Shown here: piece by piece, positions 51,794 through 60,237 of the stretch
Layout of the letters: each line of letters opens with the position of its first letter
Numbering within the stretch: the first letter of the stretch is position 1
Assembly: GCA_947504185.1 (NCBI GenBank)
Contig: CANNGJ010000017.1
Span: forward strand, 1 to 64,000
Direction of reading: 5' to 3'
DNA from: an uncultured Tenacibaculum sp.
Lineage (GTDB): Bacteria > Bacteroidota > Bacteroidia > Flavobacteriales > Flavobacteriaceae
Length of the DNA stretch: 64,000 nucleotides
Made by a program: the position numbers and the translations under genes
Notes under the pieces: generated by a model
Told to the model about the DNA's origin: nothing
What the model saw: the letters and a program-made list of their open reading frames with translations, nothing else
The model's database searches: none

Positions 51794-52673
51794 ATTTAAA
51801 ATAATAAGCGATTATAGGAATACTTAAAATACCAATGAAGTAAACTATGTTAACAACCTTGTGTAATGATTCGTATTCTTTAGGAGTAGATGAATTTAAC
51901 AGTCTGTAAATAAAATATAACTCAGGAATAGTTCCAAAAATAAGAATAGTAATAAAGATGTATTTATTATCCTTAAAAACTAAGGCAAGCGTAAAAACAA
52001 AAACACATATGAATATTGAGACAAATAAAACTATCATTTTTGCTCTTTTCCTACCTAATAAAATTGGAATAGTTTCGTGACTTTTAAAATTATCTACATC
52101 AATGTTTTTAATATCTGTAACAAGGTCTTTAACTAGGTTACTTAAAAAAGAAATTATAACATAAATAATTGTAGTTAATTGTAATTGAAAAAATAAATCC
52201 CATTGTGACGATGATAAATTTAAAGGAGCATCAAACCACCAAACACAAATTATTGCAAAAGGAATTAAAAAAGATTTAAATAAATTATTAAAAAAATTCT
52301 TTTTGAAAAATTTATAAGAATATAGGTATTCAATAAAAGCTAAGAAAATAAAGATAAGGCTATATAAGGGTTTGTTTATTTTGAATGATAAAAATATACC
52401 TAATATCAATCCAACTCCCATTAAAATGTATGATAATGTTTTTGATTTTTTAGGAGGAAAAACTTTATTTATATGTTTTCTATAAGAGTAATTTATTAAG
52501 TGACCAGAAGCAAATAAAGATGAAAAAGAGATTGTTAAAATCCCTAAATCAAAAAAAGTAAGTGCAGTTTTAAAACCGTACCCGTATAAAAAACAAAACT
52601 TAAACAAGAATAGTACAAACGAAAAATATAAGAGTCTTTTCCATTTGATGATATTTAAAAAAACGGATAACAT
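51780..52673 (-). CDS. UbiA-superfamily prenyltransferase-like protein, motif 1 lost
   Basis: A 297-residue polytopic membrane protein of about eight or nine helices, similar to the flavobacterial geranylgeranylglycerol-phosphate geranylgeranyltransferase-like UbiA group. The second Asp motif is present (KDLVTDIKNIDVD, Asp183, 187, 192, 194). The first motif, normally N-D/N-x2-D-x3-D, is replaced by NYSYRKHINK at 61-70, with Arg and Asn where the metal-binding Asp residues should be. It may be inactive or altered. It lies between smpB (TAATG overlap) and maf. Confidence 0.75.
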   Translation of the reverse strand: MLSVFLNIIKWKRLLYFSFVLFLFKFCFLYGYGFKTALTFFDLGILTISFSSLFASGHLINYSYRKHINKVFPPKKSKTLSYILMGVGLILGIFLSFKINKPLYSLIFIFLAFIEYLYSYKFFKKNFFNNLFKSFLIPFAIICVWWFDAPLNLSSSQWDLFFQLQLTTIIYVIISFLSNLVKDLVTDIKNIDVDNFKSHETIPILLGRKRAKMIVLFVSIFICVFVFTLALVFKDNKYIFITILIFGTIPELYFIYRLLNSSTPKEYESLHKVVNIVYFIGILSIPIIAYYFKYVIG

Positions 52674-53131
52674 TAATTAAAAGCTTTTTTAATTCTAGCT
52701 AAATCTTTTTTATTATCTCTGTCTTTCATTGTTTGACGCTTATCATGCGTCTTTTTTCCTCTTGCTAAAGCGATATCTAATTTAGCCCATCCATTTTCAT
52801 TAAGAAATAAACGTAAAGGAACTATTGTATTTCCTTTGGCTTCAACTTCTCTATGTAATTTTTTTAATTCGCGCTTATTTAACAGTAAACGTCGCTCACT
52901 TTTTGGCTTATGATTGTAGTGATTACCAAAAGCATATTCCTCGATATACATATTAACAACAAAAAGCTCTCCACGTTCGTTAAATTCACAGAAACTCTCT
53001 GTTATTCTAGCTTTGCTTAGACGAATAGACTTTATCTCAGTGCCAGTTAATTGAATTCCTGCAGTGTATTTATCAAGTATTTCAAACTCAAAACGAGCCT
53101 TCTTATTTTGTATGTTAATGTTTTTCTGCAT
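52673..53131 (-). CDS. smpB: SsrA-binding protein SmpB
   Basis: A 152-residue protein that delivers tmRNA to stalled ribosomes. The beta-barrel has FEILDKYTAGIQLTGTEIKSIR, AYIEEY-like MYIEEYAFGNHYNHKPKSERRLLL, and the C-terminal LDIALARGKKTHDKRQTMKDRD tail that mimics the codon-anticodon helix. tmRNA (ssrA) is not in the window. Its stop overlaps the UbiA-like start in a TAATG junction, an odd but tight coupling. Confidence 0.95.
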   Translation of the reverse strand: MQKNINIQNKKARFEFEILDKYTAGIQLTGTEIKSIRLSKARITESFCEFNERGELFVVNMYIEEYAFGNHYNHKPKSERRLLLNKRELKKLHREVEAKGNTIVPLRLFLNENGWAKLDIALARGKKTHDKRQTMKDRDNKKDLARIKKAFN

Positions 53132-53190
53132 ATTTTCGGGGGTTCACATAATATTAACAAATATAAAGCTTTAGTTTGTGTTGTGAAATG

Positions 53191-53198
53191 TAAATTTG
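53191..53198 (+). promoter_or_regulatory. -7 box of the DUF6503 gene
   Basis: TAAATTTG matches TAnnTTTG and lies 32 nt before the ATG at 53231. TTG triplets upstream are too close to form a normal -33. Confidence 0.45.
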
Positions 53199-53230
53199 AG
53201 AAATATTAAGCGACTAAACAATTAAAATTT

Positions 53231-53953
53231 ATGCGATATTTCTCTCTATTACTAGTAACATTATTTTTAGCTTGTAAGCCTGAATTTACTGCTCAACAAG
53301 TAGTTGATAAATCAATAGATTATTCTAATTTGAATAAACTTTCAACTTCTATAATTTCATTTGATTTCAGAAAAAATCATTATCAAGCAAAAAGAGATAA
53401 TGGAAATTATAAGTTTGTAAGATTTGTTGATAAGGATTCAATAAAGTTTAAAGATATACTATCAAATAACGGGTTTCAACGATTTGTAAATGATAGTTTG
53501 ATAGAATTATCTGATAAAGATCAAGGCAGGTATGGAAACTCTGTTAATTCGGTACATTATTTTTCAATTCTTCCTTTAGGGTTAAACGATAACGCTGTTT
53601 TTAAAAAACTATTAGGAGAAGTAACAATAAAAGGGAAAGAGTATTTTAAAATTCAAGTAACTTTTTCAGAAGAGGGTGGAGGTGATGACTTTGATGATGT
53701 TTTTATTTATTGGTTTGCTAAAGATAATTTTCAATTAGATTATCTAGCTTATAAATATCATACAAATAAAGGAGGCATTCGTTTTAGAGATGTTAAAAAT
53801 GAGAATTTTGTTAATGACATTCGATTTGTTGATTACAATAACTACAAACCTTTAAACAAAGAGATAGATTTTTATACTATTGATAAGTTGTACGAAGAAG
53901 GAAAGCTTGAAAAAATTTCAGAAATTGTTTTAGAAAATATTAATGTAGAGTAA
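53231..53953 (+). CDS. DUF6503-like lipoprotein
   Basis: A 240-residue lipoprotein; lipobox FLAC puts the acylated Cys near residue 15. The mature part starts with a helix (TAQQVVDKSIDYSN), then a beta-rich domain resembling a LolA/LolB-like half-barrel, with VHYFSILPLGLNDNAVFKKLLGE and IYWFAKDNFQLDYLAYKY. I recognise the DUF6503 pattern from flavobacterial genomes; the function is unknown. It converges on the SixA-like gene with 3 nt between stops. Confidence 0.78.
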   Translation: MRYFSLLLVTLFLACKPEFTAQQVVDKSIDYSNLNKLSTSIISFDFRKNHYQAKRDNGNYKFVRFVDKDSIKFKDILSNNGFQRFVNDSLIELSDKDQGRYGNSVNSVHYFSILPLGLNDNAVFKKLLGEVTIKGKEYFKIQVTFSEEGGGDDFDDVFIYWFAKDNFQLDYLAYKYHTNKGGIRFRDVKNENFVNDIRFVDYNNYKPLNKEIDFYTIDKLYEEGKLEKISEIVLENINVE

Positions 53954-53956
53954 ATA

Positions 53957-54454
53957 TTACTCTATTTTTAATAGAAAATCGGTTTTTATACCATCTTGAA
54001 CATTAACAATATATAAGTTAGCATTATTGCTATCATCTATTTGTTGATGTTTTTCTTTTTCTAAAATTTTATTGACAAAAAATGGAGTAGTGTTACTATG
54101 TCCAACAATTAAAACTGTTTTTCCTATGGTTTCTTTTTGAAACTTATCATTATACATATCATTTGGATTATATGATAAGACTTCTAGATTATTACTATCT
54201 GCAGTTGGTTTAGCCGTTTGTTGGGTTCTATTATAGTTGGTTGAATAAATCATGTTAAATTCTACATTTTTTAAAATATCAGCCCACTTTTTAGCTCTTT
54301 CTAAACCTTTTTCATTTAAGTCTGGGTTTTTATCCGTTTTATCAGTTCTATTTTTTTCTGCATGACGAATTAAGTAATAAGTAGTTGTTTCAGTCTCTTT
54401 TTGAGTACATGAACTTATTAATAATAATAGTATAAAAAATTTAAAATATTTCAT
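53957..54454 (-). CDS. SixA-like histidine phosphatase lipoprotein
   Basis: A 165-residue histidine-phosphatase-superfamily protein. The catalytic RHAE motif is Arg30-His31-Ala32-Glu33 and the second His is His119 in IVGHSN. A lipobox (ISSC, Cys16) anchors it outside the cytoplasm. The small size and the missing insert fit SixA, a phosphohistidine phosphatase, rather than phosphoglycerate mutase. It starts 3 nt after the PEP-synthase-like gene, so it probably acts on that protein or its product. Substrate assignment is inferred. Confidence 0.85.
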   Translation of the reverse strand: MKYFKFFILLLLISSCTQKETETTTYYLIRHAEKNRTDKTDKNPDLNEKGLERAKKWADILKNVEFNMIYSTNYNRTQQTAKPTADSNNLEVLSYNPNDMYNDKFQKETIGKTVLIVGHSNTTPFFVNKILEKEKHQQIDDSNNANLYIVNVQDGIKTDFLLKIE

Positions 54455-54457
54455 TTT

Positions 54458-56359
54458 CTAATCGTTAAAGTATCTTGCTTGCTTGATATATAAATCTCTA
54501 TTGACTCCGTCAATTTTAAATTCTATATCTAAGCCAAAATTAAGAAAGGATTTTCTTCTTTTGTATACTTTTTTATAAAAGTGTTTCTTTATAACATTCA
54601 ATTGTTTTGCTAAACTTAAAACCTCTTTATCATAAAGAATTAATTTATTTTTACTTAAGCTCGAATAAGTTATAATTTCTATGGCTCTCTTTTTATTAAA
54701 AAGCTCAACATCAGCACCTTCATAACACAAAATTTGTTCACTCGTAATATCTTTATTAGGATTTACGACAGGTTCTTCGCCTAGTTGCATATTAATTACA
54801 TTTCCATAAAAACCTTTTCTATATAAATTTTTGGTTATAGCTACTCCGTTAGCAATTTCATTAGGAAAAGATCGATGCGCTAAAATTCCCATTGCCACAG
54901 TTTTTTGATTTATATTAAATAGCTCCCTTTCTAAAAAAGCTTCTTTGTTCCATAAACTAGCCCATACTTTTTTAATGGCTTTTCCAAATGTTTTTTTAGT
55001 GTCGCTTAAAACCCCGGTTTTCGAGGTGTATAAACCAGCACCACTAAACCCAATAATATCTTCAGCGTTAGTAGAACTTCTAAATCGGATTCTTTTATAT
55101 GTACAATTATTACTAACTCTATTGTTTATACTAGTAATTAAAGAAGTATTTATGGGTGTTTTTTTAATTTTTTTTCGAATATTTTTTAGGTTGATAAAAA
55201 GAAGACTATCGTTTTTATTGGTATTATAATCGTTAATTGTTTTATTAATTAATTTGTTAATATTTTGATTTTTAATGTGTTGTAGGTAAAAGTAAAAAGG
55301 AATGGCAAATGAACATTCAGGAACTTTAAAATTATTGGCTAACGAAAGTTTGTATAGCTCCCCAAAATTAGCTGCTTTACCACCAACAATATCAATCATT
55401 TTATAATTCAGGTATTTGCCTGAAATTAAAGAGTCAATATCTCCTCTCATTTTTAGGTTTTTCAATCTTTTCTTTTTAAGCTTAGTTTTTCTTTCAAATT
55501 TCTTTTCTGAAATAGGTTTAACGTAAAAAGTGTCTAGTTTTACCTCAAATGAAACATATTGGTTATTTAAATTTTTAAGATGATTATTTGTGTATGCTTT
55601 TTTATAAGTAGCTACTGGAATTTTTCTGTTAATTCCTAAAACAGAAATATGGCTCAATGGAGTTTGCATTCTTGTTGTTATCACCCCATTTACAATAGGT
55701 AAGCTTAACACTGGTTTATTTACAATAACAATATCTGTTTTAATTATATTCTCATTTTTTAGATTATCAATATCGATAAAGCGTAGTTTTCCATAAGATT
55801 TATTTAATGAAATCGGTTGATATATCTGATTTCCATAGATTCTATTAGCAGTGATGTATGGTATTGTTAGTTGATTTTTTTTATTAACTAGTCTAGAAGT
55901 ATTTAAAAAGAATTTAAAATTTTTAAAATATGAAGTGCTTTTAATTCTATCATATAAAAATGAAATGTCTTCTATACTCATTTCATCAGCTGGCGAAAGT
56001 TCAAAAGTATAAGTATTTATATTGTTGTAGTAATTAATGTTAGCTAATAAAAAACGTTTGTTTTTATGTAATTTCTTGTAGTTGTATTTGTTGAAATTTT
56101 CGAGCTCTAGAGTTATTTCTAAATAGTTTACAACAAATTCATAATGATATTTGTATTGCTCACTGTTTGTATAGTAAAGCTTTTTGCTTTTTAAATCATA
56201 AACTACTTTTAAAGACTTAACAATACCATATTTGTTAGATAAAGGTTTATAAGAAAGTTTGTCAAAATCAGCTTTAGACACTAAACTGCTTTTATAGCTT
56301 TGTGAGTTTACACCAAGCGAGCATAATAAAAAAGCTAATATTACAAGTTTATAGTTCAT
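54458..56359 (-). CDS. exported PEP-synthase-like protein, swivel before ATP-grasp
   Basis: A 633-residue protein with a Sec signal peptide (hydrophobic 5-16, cleavage near VNSQ at about 17-20). A region at about 205-285 resembles the phosphohistidine swivel domain of PEP-utilising enzymes, with GVIT then TPLSHISVLGINRKIPVA placing His237 at the phosphorylated site. A PPDK_N/PEP-synthase ATP-grasp domain follows at about 318-633: VGGKAANFGEL, RFRSSTNAED, GFSGAG and the end DIEFKIDG plus KQAR. The order is reversed against PpsA. No PEP-binding barrel is present. It is coupled to DUF4956 (TAATG) and to SixA-like. Confidence 0.8.
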   Translation of the reverse strand: MNYKLVILAFLLCSLGVNSQSYKSSLVSKADFDKLSYKPLSNKYGIVKSLKVVYDLKSKKLYYTNSEQYKYHYEFVVNYLEITLELENFNKYNYKKLHKNKRFLLANINYYNNINTYTFELSPADEMSIEDISFLYDRIKSTSYFKNFKFFLNTSRLVNKKNQLTIPYITANRIYGNQIYQPISLNKSYGKLRFIDIDNLKNENIIKTDIVIVNKPVLSLPIVNGVITTRMQTPLSHISVLGINRKIPVATYKKAYTNNHLKNLNNQYVSFEVKLDTFYVKPISEKKFERKTKLKKKRLKNLKMRGDIDSLISGKYLNYKMIDIVGGKAANFGELYKLSLANNFKVPECSFAIPFYFYLQHIKNQNINKLINKTINDYNTNKNDSLLFINLKNIRKKIKKTPINTSLITSINNRVSNNCTYKRIRFRSSTNAEDIIGFSGAGLYTSKTGVLSDTKKTFGKAIKKVWASLWNKEAFLERELFNINQKTVAMGILAHRSFPNEIANGVAITKNLYRKGFYGNVINMQLGEEPVVNPNKDITSEQILCYEGADVELFNKKRAIEIITYSSLSKNKLILYDKEVLSLAKQLNVIKKHFYKKVYKRRKSFLNFGLDIEFKIDGVNRDLYIKQARYFND

Positions 56360-56919
56360 TAAGCTGTGGAATAATGTATCGTTATATCCGTAGTGTTATT
56401 AAGGTAATCTATCTTTTTTACGTTTATTTTTTGAATAGTAATGTTTAGTTCTTTTTCAATGGATCTTTTTAATTCTTTTTGATTTTTAAGGTCAAGATTC
56501 TTAGTGTTAACATAGGTTATTGTAGTAGATTTTAATTTTTTATTGGTAAAAATATTTTCTAGAACACCAATAAAAACAATCACTATAATATTAGAAACTA
56601 AAAGCTCTTTATAGTAAAACCATTCTGTTAATGAATTGATTATTGATAAACCTATTATTGAAAAAAGATAGGTCATTTCTTTAATACTAATGAGGGAGGT
56701 ACGATAGCGTAAAATTCCAAAAATAGCAAACAAACCTAAAGCAAAACCTAATTGAAGCTCTATACTTTTAAGTAAATAACAAAGTAAGAAAACGATTAAA
56801 CCAACAATAAAATATGTGAAGACATAATCGCTATTTTTAGTTGATTTATAATAAATGAAGCGAATTATTATAATGGATATAATAATATTGATTAGTAGTT
56901 TAAGTAGAAATTCGTCCAT
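56359..56919 (-). CDS. DUF4956 integral membrane protein
   Basis: A 186-residue protein with about four membrane helices (5-22, 31-50, 55-70 and 85-125 region) and a cytoplasmic C-terminal alpha/beta domain of about 60 residues. The LGLFAIFGILRYRTSLISIKEMTYLF block (positions about 74-99) is the DUF4956 hallmark. In other genomes DUF4956 sits beside polyphosphate-polymerase (VTC-like) and CotH genes. Here it heads a three-gene operon with the exported PEP-synthase-like and SixA-like proteins. The function is unknown. Confidence 0.82.
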   Translation of the reverse strand: MDEFLLKLLINIIISIIIIRFIYYKSTKNSDYVFTYFIVGLIVFLLCYLLKSIELQLGFALGLFAIFGILRYRTSLISIKEMTYLFSIIGLSIINSLTEWFYYKELLVSNIIVIVFIGVLENIFTNKKLKSTTITYVNTKNLDLKNQKELKRSIEKELNITIQKINVKKIDYLNNTTDITIHYSTA

Positions 56920-56976
56920 TGTTTGGTTGTGTTGTTTCTACTAAAATAAGAAATATTTAGCATTTCTTTTAATGAT

Positions 56977-57006
56977 AAAAGCCAAAACACTAAGGTTTTG
57001 GCTTTT
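56977..57006 (-). terminator. terminator of clpB
   Basis: AAAAGCCAAAAC (56977-56988), loop ACTAAG and GTTTTGGCTTTT (56995-57006): a 12-bp stem with a T-run on the minus strand, just past the clpB stop. Confidence 0.88.
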
Positions 57007-57028
57007 GTTTAACTATAAAAACTAACTA

Positions 57029-59632
57029 TTAATTTTCTACTAAATCCGATTGATTTCTAAACACTAGTTTATCATCGAAAGCATCTAGTAAAATGATACT
57101 ATCAGTTGTTATTTTACCTGATAATATTTCTTTAGATAACTGATTCAATACTTCTTTTTGAATCACACGTTTTACAGGTCGTGCTCCAAACTCTGGTTGA
57201 TATCCTTTTCTTGCTAAATAATCAATAGCCTCATCAGTTGCATCTAGTGTGATATTTTGTTCAGCAATCATCTTTTTAACACTATTCAATTGTAGTTTTA
57301 CAATTTGTTTAATATTATCTTGTGATAAAGGTGCAAACAAAGTAATATCATCAATTCTATTTATAAACTCTGGACGAACTGTTTGTTTTAATAGTCCAAG
57401 AACTTCAGTTTTAGCTAAATCCATTGTTGTATGGATATCACCCTTCATATTTTCAAACTTCTGTTGAATTATCTGGCTTCCCATATTAGATGTCATGATA
57501 ATAATAGTGTTCTTAAAATCCGCAACGCGCCCTTTATTATCGGTTAACCTACCTTCATCTAATACTTGTAATAAAATATTAAACGTATCGGGATGCGCTT
57601 TTTCAATTTCATCTAATAAGACAACTGAATATGGTTTTCTACGAACTGCTTCTGTTAATTGCCCACCTTCGTCGTAACCTACATAACCTGGAGGTGCTCC
57701 AACCAATCTACTTACTGAATGACGCTCTTGATATTCGCTCATATCAATACGAGTCATTGCATTTTCATCATCAAATAGATAATCAGCTAAAGCTTTTGCT
57801 AATTCTGTTTTACCAATTCCTGTAGTTCCTAAGAATAAGAATGATCCAATAGGTTTATTTGGATTTTGTAACCCAGCTCTAGAACGACGTACAGCATCAG
57901 AAACCGCTTCAATTGCTTCTTCTTGACCAACAACACGTTTATGTAATTCATCTTCTAATTTTAGCAATTTTTCACGTTCAGATTGTAACATTTTTGTTAC
58001 AGGAACACCTGTCCATTTTGCAACTACTTCAGCAATATCGTCATAAGTTACTTCTTCTTTTATTAAAGCATTTTCACTTTGATTAGCTAGAATTTCTTGT
58101 TGTTTTTCAAGTGCTGATTGTGCTTCTTTTATTTTTCCGTAACGTAATTCAGCTACTTTACCATAGTCTCCTTGGCGTTCAGCTTTATCAGCTTCTAACT
58201 TGTAATTTTCGATATCAGTTTTTAATTTCTGAACAGTATCTACAACAGCTTTTTCTGATTGCCATTTCGCATTAATTTCATTACGTTCTTCTTTTAAGTT
58301 GGCTAAATCAGCATTTAAAGATTTTAATTTAGTTTCATCATTTTCACGCTTAATTGCTTCAATTTCAATCTCTAATTGCATTATTTTACGATCTAATACA
58401 TCTAGCTCTTCTGGTTTAGAATTAATTTCCATTCTTAGTTTAGAAGCAGCTTCATCCATTAAATCAATCGCTTTATCTGGTAAAAAACGATTGGTAATAT
58501 AACGTTGCGATAATTCTACCGCGCCAATAATAGCTTCGTCTTTAATTCTAACTTTATGGTGTGTTTCATATTTATCTTTAATTCCACGAAGAATAGAAAT
58601 AGCACTTTCTGTATCTGGTTCATCAACAATTACTTTTTGAAAACGTCGCTCTAAAGCTTTGTCCTTTTCAAAATACTTTTGATATTCATCTAGGGTAGTG
58701 GCACCTATTGCGCGTAATTCTCCACGAGCCAAAGCAGGTTTTAAAATATTTGCAGCATCCATTGCGCCTTGACCACCACCAGCACCAACTAAGGTGTGGA
58801 TTTCATCTATAAATAATACGATATCCCCATCAGAAGTAGTTACTTCTTTTATTACTGATTTTAATCGTTCTTCAAATTCTCCTTTAAATTTAGCTCCGGC
58901 AATTAAAGCTCCCATATCTAAGGAGAAAATTACTTTATCTTTTAGGTTTTCAGGAACATCACCACGGATAATTCTATGAGCTAAACCTTCAGCGATAGCG
59001 GTTTTACCTGTACCTGGCTCACCCACTAAAATTGGATTGTTTTTAGTTCTACGTGATAAGATTTGTAGTAACCTACGTATTTCTTCATCACGACCAATAA
59101 CTGGATCTAATTTTCCGTCTTGTGCTAACTGATTTAAATTATTAGCATATTTGTTTAAAGAATTATAGGTTTCTTCTGCACTTTGCGAAGTAACTCTTTC
59201 TCCTTTACGTAATTCTTCTATTGCTGCTTTTAAGTTCTTTTCTGTAACTCCTTGATCTTTTAAAACCTGAGCAATATTACTTTTAGATTTAAAAATTACT
59301 AAAATTAAATGTTCGATAGAAACATATTCATCGTTCATTTTTTTAGCTATTATAGACGCTTCATTAAGCGTTTTACTTGCTTCACGAGAAAGCATTAGTT
59401 CTGCACCAGAAACTTTAGAAAAACTTTCTAATTGTTTGTCTAAAATTTGTTGAACAACATCAATATTAATGTTGAGTTTCTTTAATATAAATGGTAACAC
59501 ATTTTCATCAACTGTAAATAAAGCTTTGAAAATATGCTCATTTTCTATTTGCTGATTCCCATTTGCTTGCGCTAATTGTTGCGCTTGTTGAATGGTTTCT
59601 TGTGATTTTATTGTATAATTGTTAAAATTCAT
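57029..59632 (-). CDS. clpB: disaggregase chaperone ClpB
   Basis: An 867-residue Hsp100. The N-terminal Clp repeat domain (about 1-145), the first AAA+ module with GEPGTGKTA near 205, the coiled-coil middle domain (about 405-530, which marks ClpB rather than ClpA/C) and the second AAA+ module with GTTGIGKTE near 605 are all present. It pulls apart aggregates with DnaK. The upstream region carries a paired GAC-N5-GAC element, a possible heat-shock control site. Confidence 0.96.
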   Translation of the reverse strand: MNFNNYTIKSQETIQQAQQLAQANGNQQIENEHIFKALFTVDENVLPFILKKLNINIDVVQQILDKQLESFSKVSGAELMLSREASKTLNEASIIAKKMNDEYVSIEHLILVIFKSKSNIAQVLKDQGVTEKNLKAAIEELRKGERVTSQSAEETYNSLNKYANNLNQLAQDGKLDPVIGRDEEIRRLLQILSRRTKNNPILVGEPGTGKTAIAEGLAHRIIRGDVPENLKDKVIFSLDMGALIAGAKFKGEFEERLKSVIKEVTTSDGDIVLFIDEIHTLVGAGGGQGAMDAANILKPALARGELRAIGATTLDEYQKYFEKDKALERRFQKVIVDEPDTESAISILRGIKDKYETHHKVRIKDEAIIGAVELSQRYITNRFLPDKAIDLMDEAASKLRMEINSKPEELDVLDRKIMQLEIEIEAIKRENDETKLKSLNADLANLKEERNEINAKWQSEKAVVDTVQKLKTDIENYKLEADKAERQGDYGKVAELRYGKIKEAQSALEKQQEILANQSENALIKEEVTYDDIAEVVAKWTGVPVTKMLQSEREKLLKLEDELHKRVVGQEEAIEAVSDAVRRSRAGLQNPNKPIGSFLFLGTTGIGKTELAKALADYLFDDENAMTRIDMSEYQERHSVSRLVGAPPGYVGYDEGGQLTEAVRRKPYSVVLLDEIEKAHPDTFNILLQVLDEGRLTDNKGRVADFKNTIIIMTSNMGSQIIQQKFENMKGDIHTTMDLAKTEVLGLLKQTVRPEFINRIDDITLFAPLSQDNIKQIVKLQLNSVKKMIAEQNITLDATDEAIDYLARKGYQPEFGARPVKRVIQKEVLNQLSKEILSGKITTDSIILLDAFDDKLVFRNQSDLVEN

Positions 59633-59661
59633 AATTGGCTAAAATCAAAATTAATACCAAT

Positions 59662-59725
59662 CAAATTTAAAGAACAAAAACAGTCAAAATGTCGTTATAA
59701 GCATTATTTTTGCTGACTTTTTGAC
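59662..59725. promoter_or_regulatory. clpB promoter with paired GAC-N5-GAC elements
   Basis: On the minus strand TAAATTTG (59662-59669) is the clpB -7 box. GTCAAAATGTC (59683-59693) lies over its expected -33 region, and its inverted copy GACTTTTTGAC (59715-59725) follows 21 nt later with one mismatch. The pair sits between divergent clpB and ytxJ and may be an operator or an alternative sigma site. Confidence 0.5.
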
Positions 59726-59773
59726 CGAATGAAAGGTTCTGAATAATAAATCGACAGAGTAAAAAAACATTAA

Positions 59774-60166
59774 ATGGGATTATTAAACTCAATATTTAGG
59801 AATAAAACAGTTAAAAAAGAAGAGCAAGAATCATTTATTAAATGGATTCCTTTAACTTCTTTAGAACAAATAGCACAGATTAAAAGTCAATCTAAAAATG
59901 AACCTGTAGCTATTTTTAAACATTCTACGAGATGTGGAATTAGTAGTATGGTGATTAAGCGATTTGTAAGTAGTTTTGATGAAAAACTAAAAGATTTTAA
60001 AGTCTATTATTTAGACTTATTGAACTATAGAGAGATTTCTAATGAAATAGGGTATGAGTTTCAAGTTTTACACCAATCTCCTCAGTTATTGGTGATTAAA
60101 AACGGAGAGGCTATTACACATGCATCACATTATGATATTGCACAAATTGACTTGAGAAAATTCTAA
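59774..60166 (+). CDS. ytxJ: bacillithiol system redox protein YtxJ
   Basis: A 130-residue thioredoxin-fold protein of the YtxJ/BrxC monothiol bacilliredoxin family. The active site is HSTRCGISSM (one Cys, near residue 54, in place of a CxxC pair), followed by LDLLNYREISNEIG and the cis-Pro region HQSPQLLVIKNGE. It probably reduces protein-bacillithiol disulfides; bacillithiol occurs in several Bacteroidota. It is divergent from clpB, so both may respond to stress. Confidence 0.9.
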   Translation: MGLLNSIFRNKTVKKEEQESFIKWIPLTSLEQIAQIKSQSKNEPVAIFKHSTRCGISSMVIKRFVSSFDEKLKDFKVYYLDLLNYREISNEIGYEFQVLHQSPQLLVIKNGEAITHASHYDIAQIDLRKF

Positions 60167-60206
60167 AAAAGATGCTGTTTTTACTGGTTTTTCTAGAAAT
60201 AGCTCG

Positions 60207-60214
60207 TATTTTTG
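60207..60214 (+). promoter_or_regulatory. -7 box of the DEAD/DEAH helicase gene
   Basis: TATTTTTG matches TAnnTTTG and ends 23 nt before the TTG start at 60238; no -33 TTG is seen. Confidence 0.45.
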
Positions 60215-60237
60215 CGTATTCCAAAATTTATAAGTAA

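Noticed and set aside
54945-55229. A 94-codon plus-strand reading frame opposite the PEP-synthase-like gene
   Set aside because: It is antisense to conserved ATP-grasp motifs; its hydrophobic end reflects Lys/Asn-rich codons on the other strand.
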